This document shows positions 35,995 to 46,492 of a stretch of DNA of 64,000 nucleotides, in pieces. A model generated the notes under the pieces. It ran no database searches, was not told the DNA's origin, and saw nothing but the letters and a program-made list of their open reading frames with translations. The stretch's first letter is position 1; each line of letters opens with the position of its first letter. The DNA is from an uncultured Treponema sp. (lineage in GTDB: Bacteria; Spirochaetota; Spirochaetia; Treponematales; Treponemataceae). The stretch spans positions 1 to 64,000 of the forward strand of contig CAMCRZ010000009.1 in the NCBI GenBank assembly GCA_945877425.1, in the 5' to 3' direction. The translations under genes were made by a program, and so were the position numbers.

Positions 35995-36015
35995 ATCCGC
36001 AAAAGCGAACGATTC
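35995..36015 (+). repeat. 21-bp repeat copy 2
   Basis: Identical to 35268-35288. Confidence 0.85.
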
Positions 36016-36093
36016 TGACTCTGCCTGAAAGCAAAAACTTTTCAGACAGAATCATTGATAAAGATTTGCAACGCAAATTCTAAATCAGAAAAA

Positions 36094-36870
36094 TTACATA
36101 AGATCTTTTGCTCTTAAAACTTTGATATTTCCATCAGCCGGCATAAAAGCTTCAAGAAGTTTTTCGTAATTGCCGTTTTCCTTCATCTTTGCAATTGTTT
36201 TGTTAATTGAGTCAAGAAGTTCAGTGTTGCCTTTCTTTACGGCAATAGCGTATTCTTCTGTAGCAAAATCATCATCAACAATTTTAAGCTCTGGTGTATT
36301 TTTTACGATTGACTTTGCAGGAAGTTCATCAATGATGATTGCAGAAATTGATCCGTTTTTCAAAGCAAGTGAAGCGTCAATTGCAGTTTTAAAGCTTTCG
36401 CACTTTGCCTGTGGAAGATTTTCTTCAATGTACAGTTCACCTGTTGTTCCAGCCTGGCATCCAACTGATTTACCGCTGTCGTTAAGTACTTCAACACTTG
36501 ATACAGAATCATCATCTGCCTTTACAATGATAACCTGTTTTGAAGAATAATATGGTTCAGAAAAATCAACGTTCTGCCTGCGTTCTTCTGTTGCTGTCAT
36601 GCCTGCTGCAATAAAATCAATTGAACCTGACTGAAGTGCTGCAATAAGTGAGTCGAATTCCATGTCAACAATTTTAAGTTCCTTGCCGTAATCTTTTGCA
36701 ATAAGTTCGCCCATTGTTGCATCAAATCCGACAATTTCCTGTCCTTCCAGATACTCGAAAGGAACGAATGCAGCGTTTGTTCCCATTTTTACTGCATTTT
36801 CTTTTGCGCATCCTGAAAATGCAACTAAAGCAGAAGCGGCTGCAAGTAAACTAACCAATACCTTTTTCAT
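36094..36870 (-). CDS. Amino-acid ABC transporter substrate-binding lipoprotein
   Basis: ALVAFSGCAKENAVKMGTNAAFVPFEYLEGQEIVGFDATMGELIAKDYGKELKIVDMEFDSLIAALQSG. Confidence 0.95.
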   Translation of the reverse strand: MKKVLVSLLAAASALVAFSGCAKENAVKMGTNAAFVPFEYLEGQEIVGFDATMGELIAKDYGKELKIVDMEFDSLIAALQSGSIDFIAAGMTATEERRQNVDFSEPYYSSKQVIIVKADDDSVSSVEVLNDSGKSVGCQAGTTGELYIEENLPQAKCESFKTAIDASLALKNGSISAIIIDELPAKSIVKNTPELKIVDDDFATEEYAIAVKKGNTELLDSINKTIAKMKENGNYEKLLEAFMPADGNIKVLRAKDLM

Positions 36871-36895
36871 AGAAACCTCGTAAAATAAATTTAAT

Positions 36896-36933
36896 AAAAA
36901 AAGACAAAGCGCTTGAAACCAGGCATCTTTGTC
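36896..36933 (-). terminator. Rho-independent terminator between the EamA gene and SBP gene
   Basis: Minus strand GACAAAG...CTTTGTC followed by TTTTTTTATT. Confidence 0.7.
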
Positions 36934-37025
36934 CTTTCAATGTATTATAGAAATATTTTAAATCTTTGTAAATGACTGTGATGTGACTGTGATACAGTCG
37001 CCTGTACTTGCCGGGAAGCTGCAGC

Positions 37026-37928
37026 TTACTTTTTAAAGATGTTCGGTAAAACTTCTGCCATAATGATGGCGCCGAAAATCAAGGCACAGCCAATCCACAT
37101 TCTTAGCGTAAGTAATTCGCCAAAGAAAATAACGCTGAATATTACGCCGAACACGCTTTCCAGACCCATGAAAAGAGATGCAAGTGCGCTTGGAACGTAT
37201 TTTAAACCTACATTCTGAACAGTAAAGCCGTAAATTGAAGCAAATAAAGTAAGGTACAGAATTGAAACAACAACTTTTCTGTCAAGCAATACAGAAACAG
37301 TTAAAGGTTCATCAAAAAGCAAAGCCGAAATTAAAGAAAGCATTCCGCTTACAAGAAACTGAATTGCCGTAAGCAAAAACGGATCTTCGTTTTCAACATA
37401 TTTTGCCCCGAAAATAATGTGAAGCGCAAAGAACACTCCGCAGACTAAAGTAAGCACATCGCCTTTGTTCATGGAAAGAATTGAACCGTCACCGCTTTTT
37501 AAAGCAAGAAGCCCTATTCCCGTAATGCTCATACATGCTGCAGCAAAAATAAACCATCTTGGCTTAACTTTTAAAAGCGGCCAGCCCAGCAAAGGAACAA
37601 GCACAACGTAAAGTGTTGTAAGAAAAGCATTTTTTCCAGGAGTGGTAAATTTACAGCCTACAGTCTGAGTAGCATAGGCAAAGAAAAATAAAATGCCCAG
37701 AACTAAACCGTGAACAAAAATACTTTTATCAGCTTTTTTTAACCGTGGAATTGAAAAAAGAAAAACTAAAATTCCTGCAAGAAGAAATCTTATGGCTATA
37801 ATCCAGTAAGGTCCTATAACATTCAGAGTGTCTTTCATTACCACAAAAGAAAAACCCCAGATTGCTGCCGTTAAAATTAAGGCAACACTTGCAATAAATG
37901 CTGATTTTTTTGAAACTTGATTTTTCAT
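37026..37928 (-). CDS. EamA/DMT-family transporter
   Basis: ALILTAAIWGFSFVVMKDTLNVIGPYWIIAIRFLLAGILVFL; 10-TM pattern. Confidence 0.93.
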   Translation of the reverse strand: MKNQVSKKSAFIASVALILTAAIWGFSFVVMKDTLNVIGPYWIIAIRFLLAGILVFLFSIPRLKKADKSIFVHGLVLGILFFFAYATQTVGCKFTTPGKNAFLTTLYVVLVPLLGWPLLKVKPRWFIFAAACMSITGIGLLALKSGDGSILSMNKGDVLTLVCGVFFALHIIFGAKYVENEDPFLLTAIQFLVSGMLSLISALLFDEPLTVSVLLDRKVVVSILYLTLFASIYGFTVQNVGLKYVPSALASLFMGLESVFGVIFSVIFFGELLTLRMWIGCALIFGAIIMAEVLPNIFKK

Positions 37929-37974
37929 AATGCTACAATCATAAGCTTTAATGACTTTTTTTCAAGAGCAGATA

Positions 37975-38019
37975 AAAAAATCCCGCCTGCATTTAAGACA
38001 TTGTCTTTTGCAAACGGGA
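37975..38019 (-). terminator. Rho-independent terminator of glgP
   Basis: Minus strand TCCCG...CGGGA stem-loop followed by TTTTTTT. Confidence 0.65.
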
Positions 38020-38044
38020 AGTTAAAGATTAAAATCAGTAAAAA

Positions 38045-40491
38045 TTATTTTACGTTAACTTTTTCCAGATGCCAGATGTCGCGAACGTATTCTTCAATAG
38101 TTCTGTCTGAAGAGAATTTACCTGAATTTGCAATGTTGATGAGAGCTTTTCTAGCCCAGCCTTTTTTGTCAGCATATGCAGCTGCAACTTTTTCCTGAGC
38201 CTGAACGTAAGCATCAAAATCTGCAAGAATGTAGTAAATATCCGGACGCTGACCTTCAATTCCGTGTACAAGAGAATCGTGGATTTCCTGGAAAATGTGT
38301 CCTGTAGAATCGTAAGTTCCGTCAACAAGCTGGCTTATAACTTTTGCAAGTGCAGGAGAACGTTCAATATACTTTTGCGGATTGTAAGAATGTTCTTCAT
38401 TTATTTTGATGATTTCGTCAGAAGTGAGACCAAAAATAAATGCGTTTTCTTTTCCAGCTTCCTGAACAATTTCAATATTTGCACCGTCAAGAGTTCCAAG
38501 TGTAAGGGCACCGTTCATCATAAACTTCATGTTTGAAGTTCCTGAAGCTTCGTATCCTGCTGTAGAAATCTGTTCGGAAACATCAGATGCAGGAATGATT
38601 TTTTCTGCAACGCTTACACGGTAATTTTCAATAAATACAACCCTAAGCTTACCGCGCACACGCCTGTCGTTGTTCACTCTGTCTGCAACTGTATTAATAA
38701 GCTTGATAATCTGTTTTGCACGGCGGTAACCTGAAGCAGCCTTTGCCCCGAAAATAAATGTCCTGCTTGGAGGATTGTAAGACGGATCTTCTACAATTCT
38801 GTTGTACAGATACATTATGTGAAGCACATTTAAAAGCTGGCGCTTGTATTCGTGAAGACGCTTAACCTGAGTATCAAAAATGCTTTCAGGATCAAGGAAT
38901 TCATTTTGTGTATGCTTTAAGTATTCTGCAAGACGCTCTTTGTTGTGGCGCTTAATTTCCATAAGTTCGTTAAGGGCAGCTTCGTCATCAACAAATTTTT
39001 CAAGTCCTTTAAGAAGTGAAAGATCTTTTTCCCAGCCTGTGCCTATTCTTTTTGTAATGAATTCAGCAAGTTCAGGGTTAGACGAAAGAAGCCAGCGTCT
39101 CTGAGTTACGCCGTTTGTCTTGTTGTTAAATTTTTCAGGATAAATCTGAGCCCAAGACTTAAGTTCCTGTTCCTTAAGAATTTTCGTGTGAAGTTCAGCA
39201 ACACCGTTTACGCTGAAGCAAGAGTGAATTGCAAGCCATGCCATGTAAACTTTTCCGTCATGAATGATTGCCATGTGATTTTGATTGTAATAATCTTCAG
39301 GGAATTTCTGGCGGAGTTCAATTACAAAGCGGCGGTTAATTTCTTCAACAATCTGATAAATTCTAGGAAGAAGGCGCTGGAAAATTTCAATAGGCCACTT
39401 TTCAAGAGCTTCTGCAAGGATTGTGTGATTTGTATAGGCAAAAGTTTTCTGAACAATGTCCCATGCGTTATCCCAGCCTACATTGTATTCGTCAAGGAGA
39501 ATGCGCATAAGTTCAGGAATGGCAACAACAGGATGAGTGTCGTTAAGCTGGATTACGTGATACTTAGGGAATTGGGAAAAATCAGTTCCGTGGTGAAGAA
39601 CATAAGAATGTACAAGATCCTGCAATGAAGCTGACGTAAAGAAATACTGCTGGCGGAGACGAAGCTCTTTTCCCATAGGTCCGTTGTCATTCGGATAAAG
39701 AACACGGCTTATGTTTTCTGCATTATTCTGACGCTCAACTGCACGAAGATACTGGCTGTCGTTAAAAAGCTGAAGGTCAAATCCGTTTGGAGAAGAAGCC
39801 TGCCATAAACGCAAAGTGTTTACTGTATTGCAGCCGTAACCTACAACAGGCATATCGTATGGAGTTGCAATAATTTCTTCGGCATTTTCAATGTAAAATC
39901 TGTCCTGACCGTCAGGAGTCTTGCCGTATTTGATTTCGCCGCCAAAACGAACTGTTACAGAAAGGTCTGAACGCTTAACTTCCCAAGGATCTCTGTGTTT
40001 AAGCCAGTTGTCCGGGAATTCAACCTGCTCGCCGTTAATGATGTGCTGCTCGAACATTCCGTATTCATAGCGGATTCCATAACCGTGTCCAGGATATTCA
40101 AGTGTTGCAAGGGAATCAAGGAAACATGCTGCAAGACGTCCAAGGCCACCGTTACCAAGACCGGCATCAGGTTCTTCATCTTCAATCATATCGATATTAA
40201 CGTTAAGATCTTTAAGCACTTCCTTAACGCCTTCCATAATTCCTGAGTTAATGAGGTTGTTTGAAAGAGCCCGTCCCATAAGGAATTCTGCACTTAAATA
40301 ATAAAGCTGTTTGGAATTCTTTGCTTCATATTCACGACGGGTTTCCATCCAGTTTGGCATAATGATTTCAAGGGCACTGGCACTTACTGCATCAAAAAGA
40401 TCATGCTTGGTTGCCTGCGAAAAATCCTTTCCATACTGTCTGCGAAGTCGGGCTACAAGGTTAGCCTTAAATTCTTCTGCATCAAATTTCA
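38045..40491 (-). CDS. glgP: Glycogen/starch phosphorylase
   Basis: YLSAEFLMGRALSNNLIN, DAGLGNGGLGRLAACFLDSLATLEYPGHGYGIRYEYG, AGYEASGTSNMKFMMNGALTLGTLDGANIEI. Confidence 0.97.
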
Positions 40492-40538
40492 TAGTGTTCC
40501 TCCTAAGAAACAAATACTTACACAATATTTAGTTTTTT

Positions 40539-42671
40539 TTACTTTGCAATTAAAATTATAAGCGAACCGGCAGGTATGACGTAATGTTCCTGAGACCTTA
40601 AAAGTTCAGCTTTTCCTTCTTCCGTTATAGGCTGATTTTCATCTGAAGTATCAGCTACAAGATACCATTTTTTTGAAGCTGCAGGAGTAGGAAGATTTAC
40701 CATAACGTCGTGTCTGTCTGTATTTGCTGCAATGTAAAAATCATCATCACAACTGCCGTCTTCTTTTCTGCAACATTCACCACCAAGCCTGAATGCAAGG
40801 AAGTGAGATATTTTATTCCAGTCAGGATTGCTGCCGTCTTTTGCAAACCATTGAATGTCAGGCACTTCACCCTTTCCGCTGAAAAATTCTTTTCTAGTAA
40901 ACACAGGATGTGACAATCTTAATTGAATTGCCCGTTTTGTAAAAGCAACTAAATTTCTGTTTAAGTCTGCATTATTCCAGTCCACCCAGCTTATGTCGTT
41001 GTCCTGACAGTAAGCGTTGTTGTTTCCCTGCTGACCTCTGCGGAATTCGTCTCCGGCAAGAAGCATAGGCGTTCCCTGTGAAATCAGTACTGTTAAAATA
41101 AAATTGCGCATCTGGCGGTTACGGTGACGCTCTATTACAGGATTTGCAGTAGGACCTTCAAAGCCGCAGTTGTAGCTCCAGTTGTTGTCGCTGCCGTCTC
41201 TGTTGTCTTCACCGTTTTCTTCGTTGTGCTTGCAGTTGTAGCTTACAAGATCGTTCATTGTAAAACCGTCATGACAGGCAACGTAATTTATTGAATGATA
41301 CGGCTTTTTTCCTTCAGCAGCAAACAAATCACTTGAACCGGCAATTCTTGTAGCAGCACCAGTTGAAATAAAATCATCGCCACGCCAGAAACGACGGATA
41401 TCATCTCTAAAGCGGTCATTCCATTCAGCCCATCTGCTTCCGGGGAAATTTCCCAAAAGATAAGAGCCGCCTGCATCCCAAGGTTCTGCAATGATTTTTG
41501 TCTTGTGAAGGACTGGATCTTCTGAAATTGCAACTGTAAGCGAAGCGTTTCTTAAAATGCCGCCGTCTTCTCCTCTTGCCAGAATTGAAGCAAGATCAAA
41601 CCTGAATCCGTCAATGTGATATTCAAGAACCCAGTAACGCAGACAGTCGATTATAAAATTCCTTACTACAGTGTTGTTGCAGTTAAAAGTATTTCCGCAT
41701 CCTGAATAGTTCATGTAATATTCTTTGTGGGAATTTACGAGATTATAGTAAACTGTATTTTCCAAACCGCGGAAACTTATGGAAACACCGTGTTCATTTC
41801 CTTCGGCAGTGTGATTGAAAACTACGTCCAGAATTACTTCAATGCCGTTTTTGTGAAGTTCCTTTACAAGAGATTTAAACTCATTTACACAGGCGCCGGG
41901 CCTTCTGTCTGCAGCGTAAGTTGCTTTTGGTGCAAAAAAACCGATTGTGCTGTAGCCCCAGTAATTTTTAAGCCTTTCTCCTGTACGCATATTTACGTTG
42001 GAATTTTCAAATTCATCAAATTCAAAAAGAGGAAGAAATTCTACAGCGTTTACTCCAAGATATTTTAAGTAGGGAATTTTTTCTGCAAATCCTGAATAAG
42101 TGCCTGGATTTTTTACGCCTGCATTTTTTCCTGCAGTAAAGCCTTTAAGATGAGTTTCGTAAATAACGTTTTCGTAAAGCGGACGATTTATGGGCTTGTC
42201 ACCTTCCCAGTTAAAATCATCATTTATGACTACGCATTTCGGGAAACGGTAAACTTCATTTTCATCAATGTGTTCTATGTCTGATTTGTCTACCGGCGTT
42301 TTGTATGATCGCGGCAGATTTAAAAATACTGATGTTGCCGTCAAGGCTTTTGCGTAAGGGTCTAAGAGAGGAACTTTTCTGTTAAAGCGCATTCCTTCTT
42401 TTGGAGAAAAAGGTCCGTCTGCCTGAAAAGTATAAAGTGTTCCAGGCTTTAAATTATGAACAAAGACGTGCCATATATCTCCGGTTTTATTTTCCTTAGG
42501 ATCAAGTTCTATGTGTGCATAAGGAAAGTAATCATCTTCATTTGTATAAAGATTGAGAAAAACTTTAGTTGCATTTCTGCTGAAAACAGCAAAGTTTACG
42601 CCTTCAGGATTACTTTTACAGCATGCACCTAAAGGCAACGGTTTTCCACATTCTATAGCCGATTGTTCCAT
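40539..42671 (-). CDS. glgX: Glycogen debranching enzyme (GlgX)
   Basis: FAVFSRNATKVFLNLY...YETHLKGFT...DVVFNHTAEGNEHGVSISFRGLENTVYY...DGFRFDLASILAR...AGDEFRRGQQGNNNAYCQDNDISW. Confidence 0.96.
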   Translation of the reverse strand: MEQSAIECGKPLPLGACCKSNPEGVNFAVFSRNATKVFLNLYTNEDDYFPYAHIELDPKENKTGDIWHVFVHNLKPGTLYTFQADGPFSPKEGMRFNRKVPLLDPYAKALTATSVFLNLPRSYKTPVDKSDIEHIDENEVYRFPKCVVINDDFNWEGDKPINRPLYENVIYETHLKGFTAGKNAGVKNPGTYSGFAEKIPYLKYLGVNAVEFLPLFEFDEFENSNVNMRTGERLKNYWGYSTIGFFAPKATYAADRRPGACVNEFKSLVKELHKNGIEVILDVVFNHTAEGNEHGVSISFRGLENTVYYNLVNSHKEYYMNYSGCGNTFNCNNTVVRNFIIDCLRYWVLEYHIDGFRFDLASILARGEDGGILRNASLTVAISEDPVLHKTKIIAEPWDAGGSYLLGNFPGSRWAEWNDRFRDDIRRFWRGDDFISTGAATRIAGSSDLFAAEGKKPYHSINYVACHDGFTMNDLVSYNCKHNEENGEDNRDGSDNNWSYNCGFEGPTANPVIERHRNRQMRNFILTVLISQGTPMLLAGDEFRRGQQGNNNAYCQDNDISWVDWNNADLNRNLVAFTKRAIQLRLSHPVFTRKEFFSGKGEVPDIQWFAKDGSNPDWNKISHFLAFRLGGECCRKEDGSCDDDFYIAANTDRHDVMVNLPTPAASKKWYLVADTSDENQPITEEGKAELLRSQEHYVIPAGSLIILIAK

Positions 42672-42902
42672 GATTACGTAATTATAACGAAGAAAAAATA
42701 AATTTACCACTTTTTATTTAATTTACTTCTGATTTTTCCGCTGATTTGATGATATTTTAAGGGTATTTTAAGGAAATTCCATAGTTTTGCACTTGTTTCC
42801 TGCAGTTTGTATGGCATAAGTTGCGGCTCTTTGGCAAGTACGCTAAGGCGGCGGTGCTGTGACGGTGTGTTGTAAAATATTCGATTTTAATATAATCTTT
42901 GT

Positions 42903-43013
42903 GCAACCGGGGTGGTTTTTGCTTTTGAACTGGAACGTAAAAGCCTGAGATTATACCCGCAGGAATTTCGTATGAAGTTCCCAACCTGATCTGGATAATG
43001 CCAGCGGAGGAAG
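42903..43013 (+). promoter_or_regulatory. TPP riboswitch (THI element)
   Basis: ccggggtgg ... aagcctgagattatacccgc ... aacctgatctggataatgccagcggaggaag, near-canonical THI-box, directly upstream of thiamine ABC genes. Confidence 0.95.
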
Positions 43014-43014
43014 T

Positions 43015-44034
43015 ATGAAAAAGTATACTTTCAAATTTATTTCTATTCTTATTGGACTTGCATCGTTTACTTTTATGTTTTCGGGATGCAATAAAAAATC
43101 AGAAGTTATAGTTTATGCCAACGACAGTTTTGCTGCCGAATGGGGTCCTGCTCCTGAAATTGCAAAACGCTTTAAGGAAGAAACAGGCCTTACTGTTACT
43201 TTTGTCAGCTGCGGCAATGCAGGTGAAACTTTACGCCGTGCAATTCTTGAAAAAGATTCTCCACAAGCAGACATTCTTGTTGGTGTAGACGACACTCTTT
43301 ACGAACAGGCAAAGGAAGCTGACATCTTTAAGCCTTACAAACCGGCAAATGCAGAATCACTTATTGAACCGGAAGTTTTATCGGCATTTGGAAACGAATG
43401 GCTTGTTACTCCTTACGACTACGGATGTTTTGCCATGATTTACGATACACAAAGCACATTGCCTGCTCCGGAAAAACTTGAAGACTTAACAAAAGATATT
43501 TACAGACAGTCAGTTATCATCATGAGCCCTGAAACTTCTACAGCTGGACTTGGATTTTTAGCATGGACGGTTGCACAGTTTCCTGACTCTTACATTGATT
43601 TCTGGACAAAGTTTACTCCAAACATTTTCCGCATGACAAATGGCTGGAGCGAAGGCTGGGGATTTTTTACAAGCGGAGAAGCACCACTTGTTATAAGTTA
43701 CACTACAAGTCCTGCTTACAATGTTATTGTAGAAAAAGAAACACGTTTTAAAACAATCATTTTCCCTGAAGGTCATATTGAACAGATTGAAGGTTTCGGA
43801 CTTTTAAAAAATGCTCCTAACGAAAAGGAAGCAAAAATTTTCATGGACTTTATGTTAAGTGAAAAAGCACAGTCTGTTCTTCCGGAAACTCAGTGGATGT
43901 ATCCTTCTAACAAGAACATTGAGCTTTCACAGGAATTTGTTCAGTCATCTCCAAAACCGGCAGCTGTTCTTTCAGTTGATTCCAAAAAAGTTACTGAAGC
44001 CATTCCTGAAGTTTTAAAAATAGTTCAGCAGTAA
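43015..44034 (+). CDS. thiB: Thiamine ABC transporter substrate-binding protein
   Basis: Lipoprotein signal; VIVYANDSFAAEWGPAPEIAKRFKEETGLTVTFVSCGNAGETLRRAILEKDSPQADILVGVDDTLY; downstream of TPP riboswitch. Confidence 0.93.
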   Translation: MKKYTFKFISILIGLASFTFMFSGCNKKSEVIVYANDSFAAEWGPAPEIAKRFKEETGLTVTFVSCGNAGETLRRAILEKDSPQADILVGVDDTLYEQAKEADIFKPYKPANAESLIEPEVLSAFGNEWLVTPYDYGCFAMIYDTQSTLPAPEKLEDLTKDIYRQSVIIMSPETSTAGLGFLAWTVAQFPDSYIDFWTKFTPNIFRMTNGWSEGWGFFTSGEAPLVISYTTSPAYNVIVEKETRFKTIIFPEGHIEQIEGFGLLKNAPNEKEAKIFMDFMLSEKAQSVLPETQWMYPSNKNIELSQEFVQSSPKPAAVLSVDSKKVTEAIPEVLKIVQQ

Positions 44035-44047
44035 GCTTAATAAAAAA

Positions 44048-45676
44048 ATGACAGGCAGAGAAAAAAATTTTCACTCCAGTTCAGTTTTAAAAAAAACATC
44101 AGTATTTCTCTGTCTTGTAATTCTTGCAATTTCAATCTGCGCTTTTGTTTTCCCTTTTTGTAAAGCAATATCTCCTTTATTTAAAAGCGGTTATGGCGCA
44201 GTTGATTTTAAATCACTTCTTCCAAAAATTTCATACACTTTCAGGCAGGCAATTCTTTCCCTTTTGCTTTCACTTTTAATCGGCGTGCCTTCAGGATTTT
44301 TTCTGGCAAGACGGAATTTTCCCTTTAGAAATTTTCTTTCTTCTTTTGCAGCAGTTCCGCTTGCAGTTCCGCCTTTAATAATGGCATTAGGTTATGTAAG
44401 CGTTTTTGGTTTTTCAGGTTTAATAAATTCTTTTTTAATGAATTTGTTTTCCCTTTCACAGCCGCCTTTTAAATTCATCTATTCACTTTGGGGAGTTGTA
44501 ATTGTTCAGGGCTTTTACAATTTTCCGCTTATAATGACAACAGTTGCAGACTCATGGAATTCAATTGACGCTTCACAAAAAGAAGCTGCCCGCTTACTTG
44601 GAGCAAGTGAAATAAAAATATTTTTTACCATTACACTTCATCAGCTTTTAAGTGCAATTTCAAGTGCGTGCATTCCTGTTTTCCTGTACTGTTTTTTTTC
44701 TTTTATGATTGTAATGATGTTCGGTCCTCTTGGAAAAACAACAATGGAAGTTGCCATTTACACCAGTGCAAGAAATGTGCTTGCTTTAAAACAGACAGCC
44801 GTTCTTGCCCTTATAGAAACTTTATGTGCTTACACAATTCTGATTTTTTACAATGCACTGGAAAATAAAACTTCGCCTGTAAAACATTCTGTTGCTTTAA
44901 AAGCCAGACGGAAAAATCTAACTGTTAAGGAATTTATTGCAGCACTGCCTTTGATTTTTTTAGTTCTGATTTTTTTTGTATTTCCACTCGCTTCTATTTT
45001 CATTCAGTCTTTTACAGATAAAGTTTCTGGAAAAATTATTTTTTCTTTTAAAACCTGGAAATATATTTTAACGGCAAAAACTTTTTTAAAATCTTTTCTA
45101 AATACAATTGCATCTGCTTCCTTAACGGGTCTGCTTTCTACGATATGCGGATTTACATTCAGCTGCATTCTCTGGAAAAATGCACGGAACAAAAAGCTTT
45201 TCTTTGCACTTAAAAACATTTCTCTTTTGCCAATGTCAATTTCTTCCGTAGTTACAGGCTTAAGTTTTATTTATCTTATAAAAAAAGGAAATTTCTTTAC
45301 TTTAGTTCTGGCACAAACGGCGCTTACATGGCCATTTGCATTCAGGCAGATTTTTTCTCAATTTAAAAAAATTCCGGCGGAAGTTTATGAAAGCGGAATT
45401 CTTCTTTCAAAAAACTACAGCGACTTTATTTTTAATATTTTAATACCTTACACAAAAAACGGAATTTTAAGTTCCATAGGATTTTGTTTTGCATTAAGTG
45501 CAGCAGACGCATCACTTCCGCTTGTTCTTTCCATGAGAAATTTTGAAACACTTTCGCTTTTCGTTTACAGGCTTGCAGGAAGCTTTCACTTCAGGGAATC
45601 AAGCGCAGCAGGAATTATTTTAACGGCACTTTGCATTTTTGTTTTCAGACTTTCAGTAAAACTTAAGGAAAAATAA
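44048..45676 (+). CDS. thiP: Thiamine ABC transporter permease (two fused permease domains)
   Basis: Two binding-protein-dependent transport modules; AVPPLIMALGYV...SWNSIDASQKEAARLLGAS; start close to thiB. Confidence 0.9.
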   Translation: MTGREKNFHSSSVLKKTSVFLCLVILAISICAFVFPFCKAISPLFKSGYGAVDFKSLLPKISYTFRQAILSLLLSLLIGVPSGFFLARRNFPFRNFLSSFAAVPLAVPPLIMALGYVSVFGFSGLINSFLMNLFSLSQPPFKFIYSLWGVVIVQGFYNFPLIMTTVADSWNSIDASQKEAARLLGASEIKIFFTITLHQLLSAISSACIPVFLYCFFSFMIVMMFGPLGKTTMEVAIYTSARNVLALKQTAVLALIETLCAYTILIFYNALENKTSPVKHSVALKARRKNLTVKEFIAALPLIFLVLIFFVFPLASIFIQSFTDKVSGKIIFSFKTWKYILTAKTFLKSFLNTIASASLTGLLSTICGFTFSCILWKNARNKKLFFALKNISLLPMSISSVVTGLSFIYLIKKGNFFTLVLAQTALTWPFAFRQIFSQFKKIPAEVYESGILLSKNYSDFIFNILIPYTKNGILSSIGFCFALSAADASLPLVLSMRNFETLSLFVYRLAGSFHFRESSAAGIILTALCIFVFRLSVKLKEK

Positions 45677-46353
45677 TGGAATACTTCAGTGCAGAAAATT
45701 TAACAAAGGAATTTGACTCGGCAAAAATCAGCGTAACTTTTTCTGTTAAGCAGAATACTTTTACTTCTATAGTTGGACCAAGCGGCAGCGGCAAGTCTAC
45801 AGTTTTAAGAATGATTGCAGGTCTTGAACAGTGCAACAATGGAAAAATTTTTCTTGACGGAAATGAAATTACAAATGTCAAACCTCAGGACAGACAGCTT
45901 GGAATGGTTTTTCAGAATGCATCACTTTTTATGAATATGAATGTTGAACAGAACATTGCTTACGGCTTAAAGTGCAAGGGCTTTAAAAAAAATGAAATCA
46001 GCGTTCTTGTAAAGGAATGGCTTTCTAAAGTTCAGATGGAAGGTTTTGAAAAACGCAGCTGTTCTTCATTAAGCGGCGGCGAATCCCAGCGGATTGCACT
46101 GGCACGGACTCTTATTATAAACCCAAAGCTTTTGCTTTTAGACGAACCGCTTAGCGCTTTGGATGCACCTTTACGAAAATCACTTGCGGCTCAAATAAGG
46201 AAGCTCCAGTTATCTCTCGGCATAACAGTTTTGATGGTCACTCACGATATAGAAGAAGCTAAATCAGTTTCGGACAAAATCATTCTGTTAAAGAAAGGTC
46301 AGATTTGCTGGACAGGAATTCCTTTAGATTTTAAGGACGACTTTTTAGTTTAA
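45676..46353 (+). CDS. thiQ: Thiamine ABC transporter ATP-binding protein
   Basis: IVGPSGSGKSTVLRMIAGLEQ, SSLSGGESQRIALARTLIINPKLLLLDEPLSALDAPLR. Confidence 0.92.
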   Translation: MEYFSAENLTKEFDSAKISVTFSVKQNTFTSIVGPSGSGKSTVLRMIAGLEQCNNGKIFLDGNEITNVKPQDRQLGMVFQNASLFMNMNVEQNIAYGLKCKGFKKNEISVLVKEWLSKVQMEGFEKRSCSSLSGGESQRIALARTLIINPKLLLLDEPLSALDAPLRKSLAAQIRKLQLSLGITVLMVTHDIEEAKSVSDKIILLKKGQICWTGIPLDFKDDFLV

Positions 46354-46492
46354 AAGTTCCTTAAAATTGCAACCGGAGAAAGTTTCAACTTTAGAGGATT
46401 GCAATTACGTGCACGAAAGTGCACAATTCAATAAGACAGTTTTGCAAAAACTGTAAGTTAAAATAGACGCGCTATTTGTGCGGCTATTTTAA
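46354..46492 (+). repeat. Multi-hairpin intergenic element, copy B
   Basis: Fills the gap between convergent thiQ and rluA-like genes; stems 46365-46372/46399-46406, 46409-46414/46419-46424, 46436-46443/46447-46454, 46458-46466/46484-46492. Confidence 0.8.

Noticed and set aside
36896-36933. Attenuator in the SBP leader
   Set aside because: The hairpin plus U-tract is more simply the terminator of the upstream EamA gene on the same strand.
39188-39628. Antisense 146-aa ORF inside glgP
   Set aside because: Shadow ORF opposite a highly conserved enzyme.
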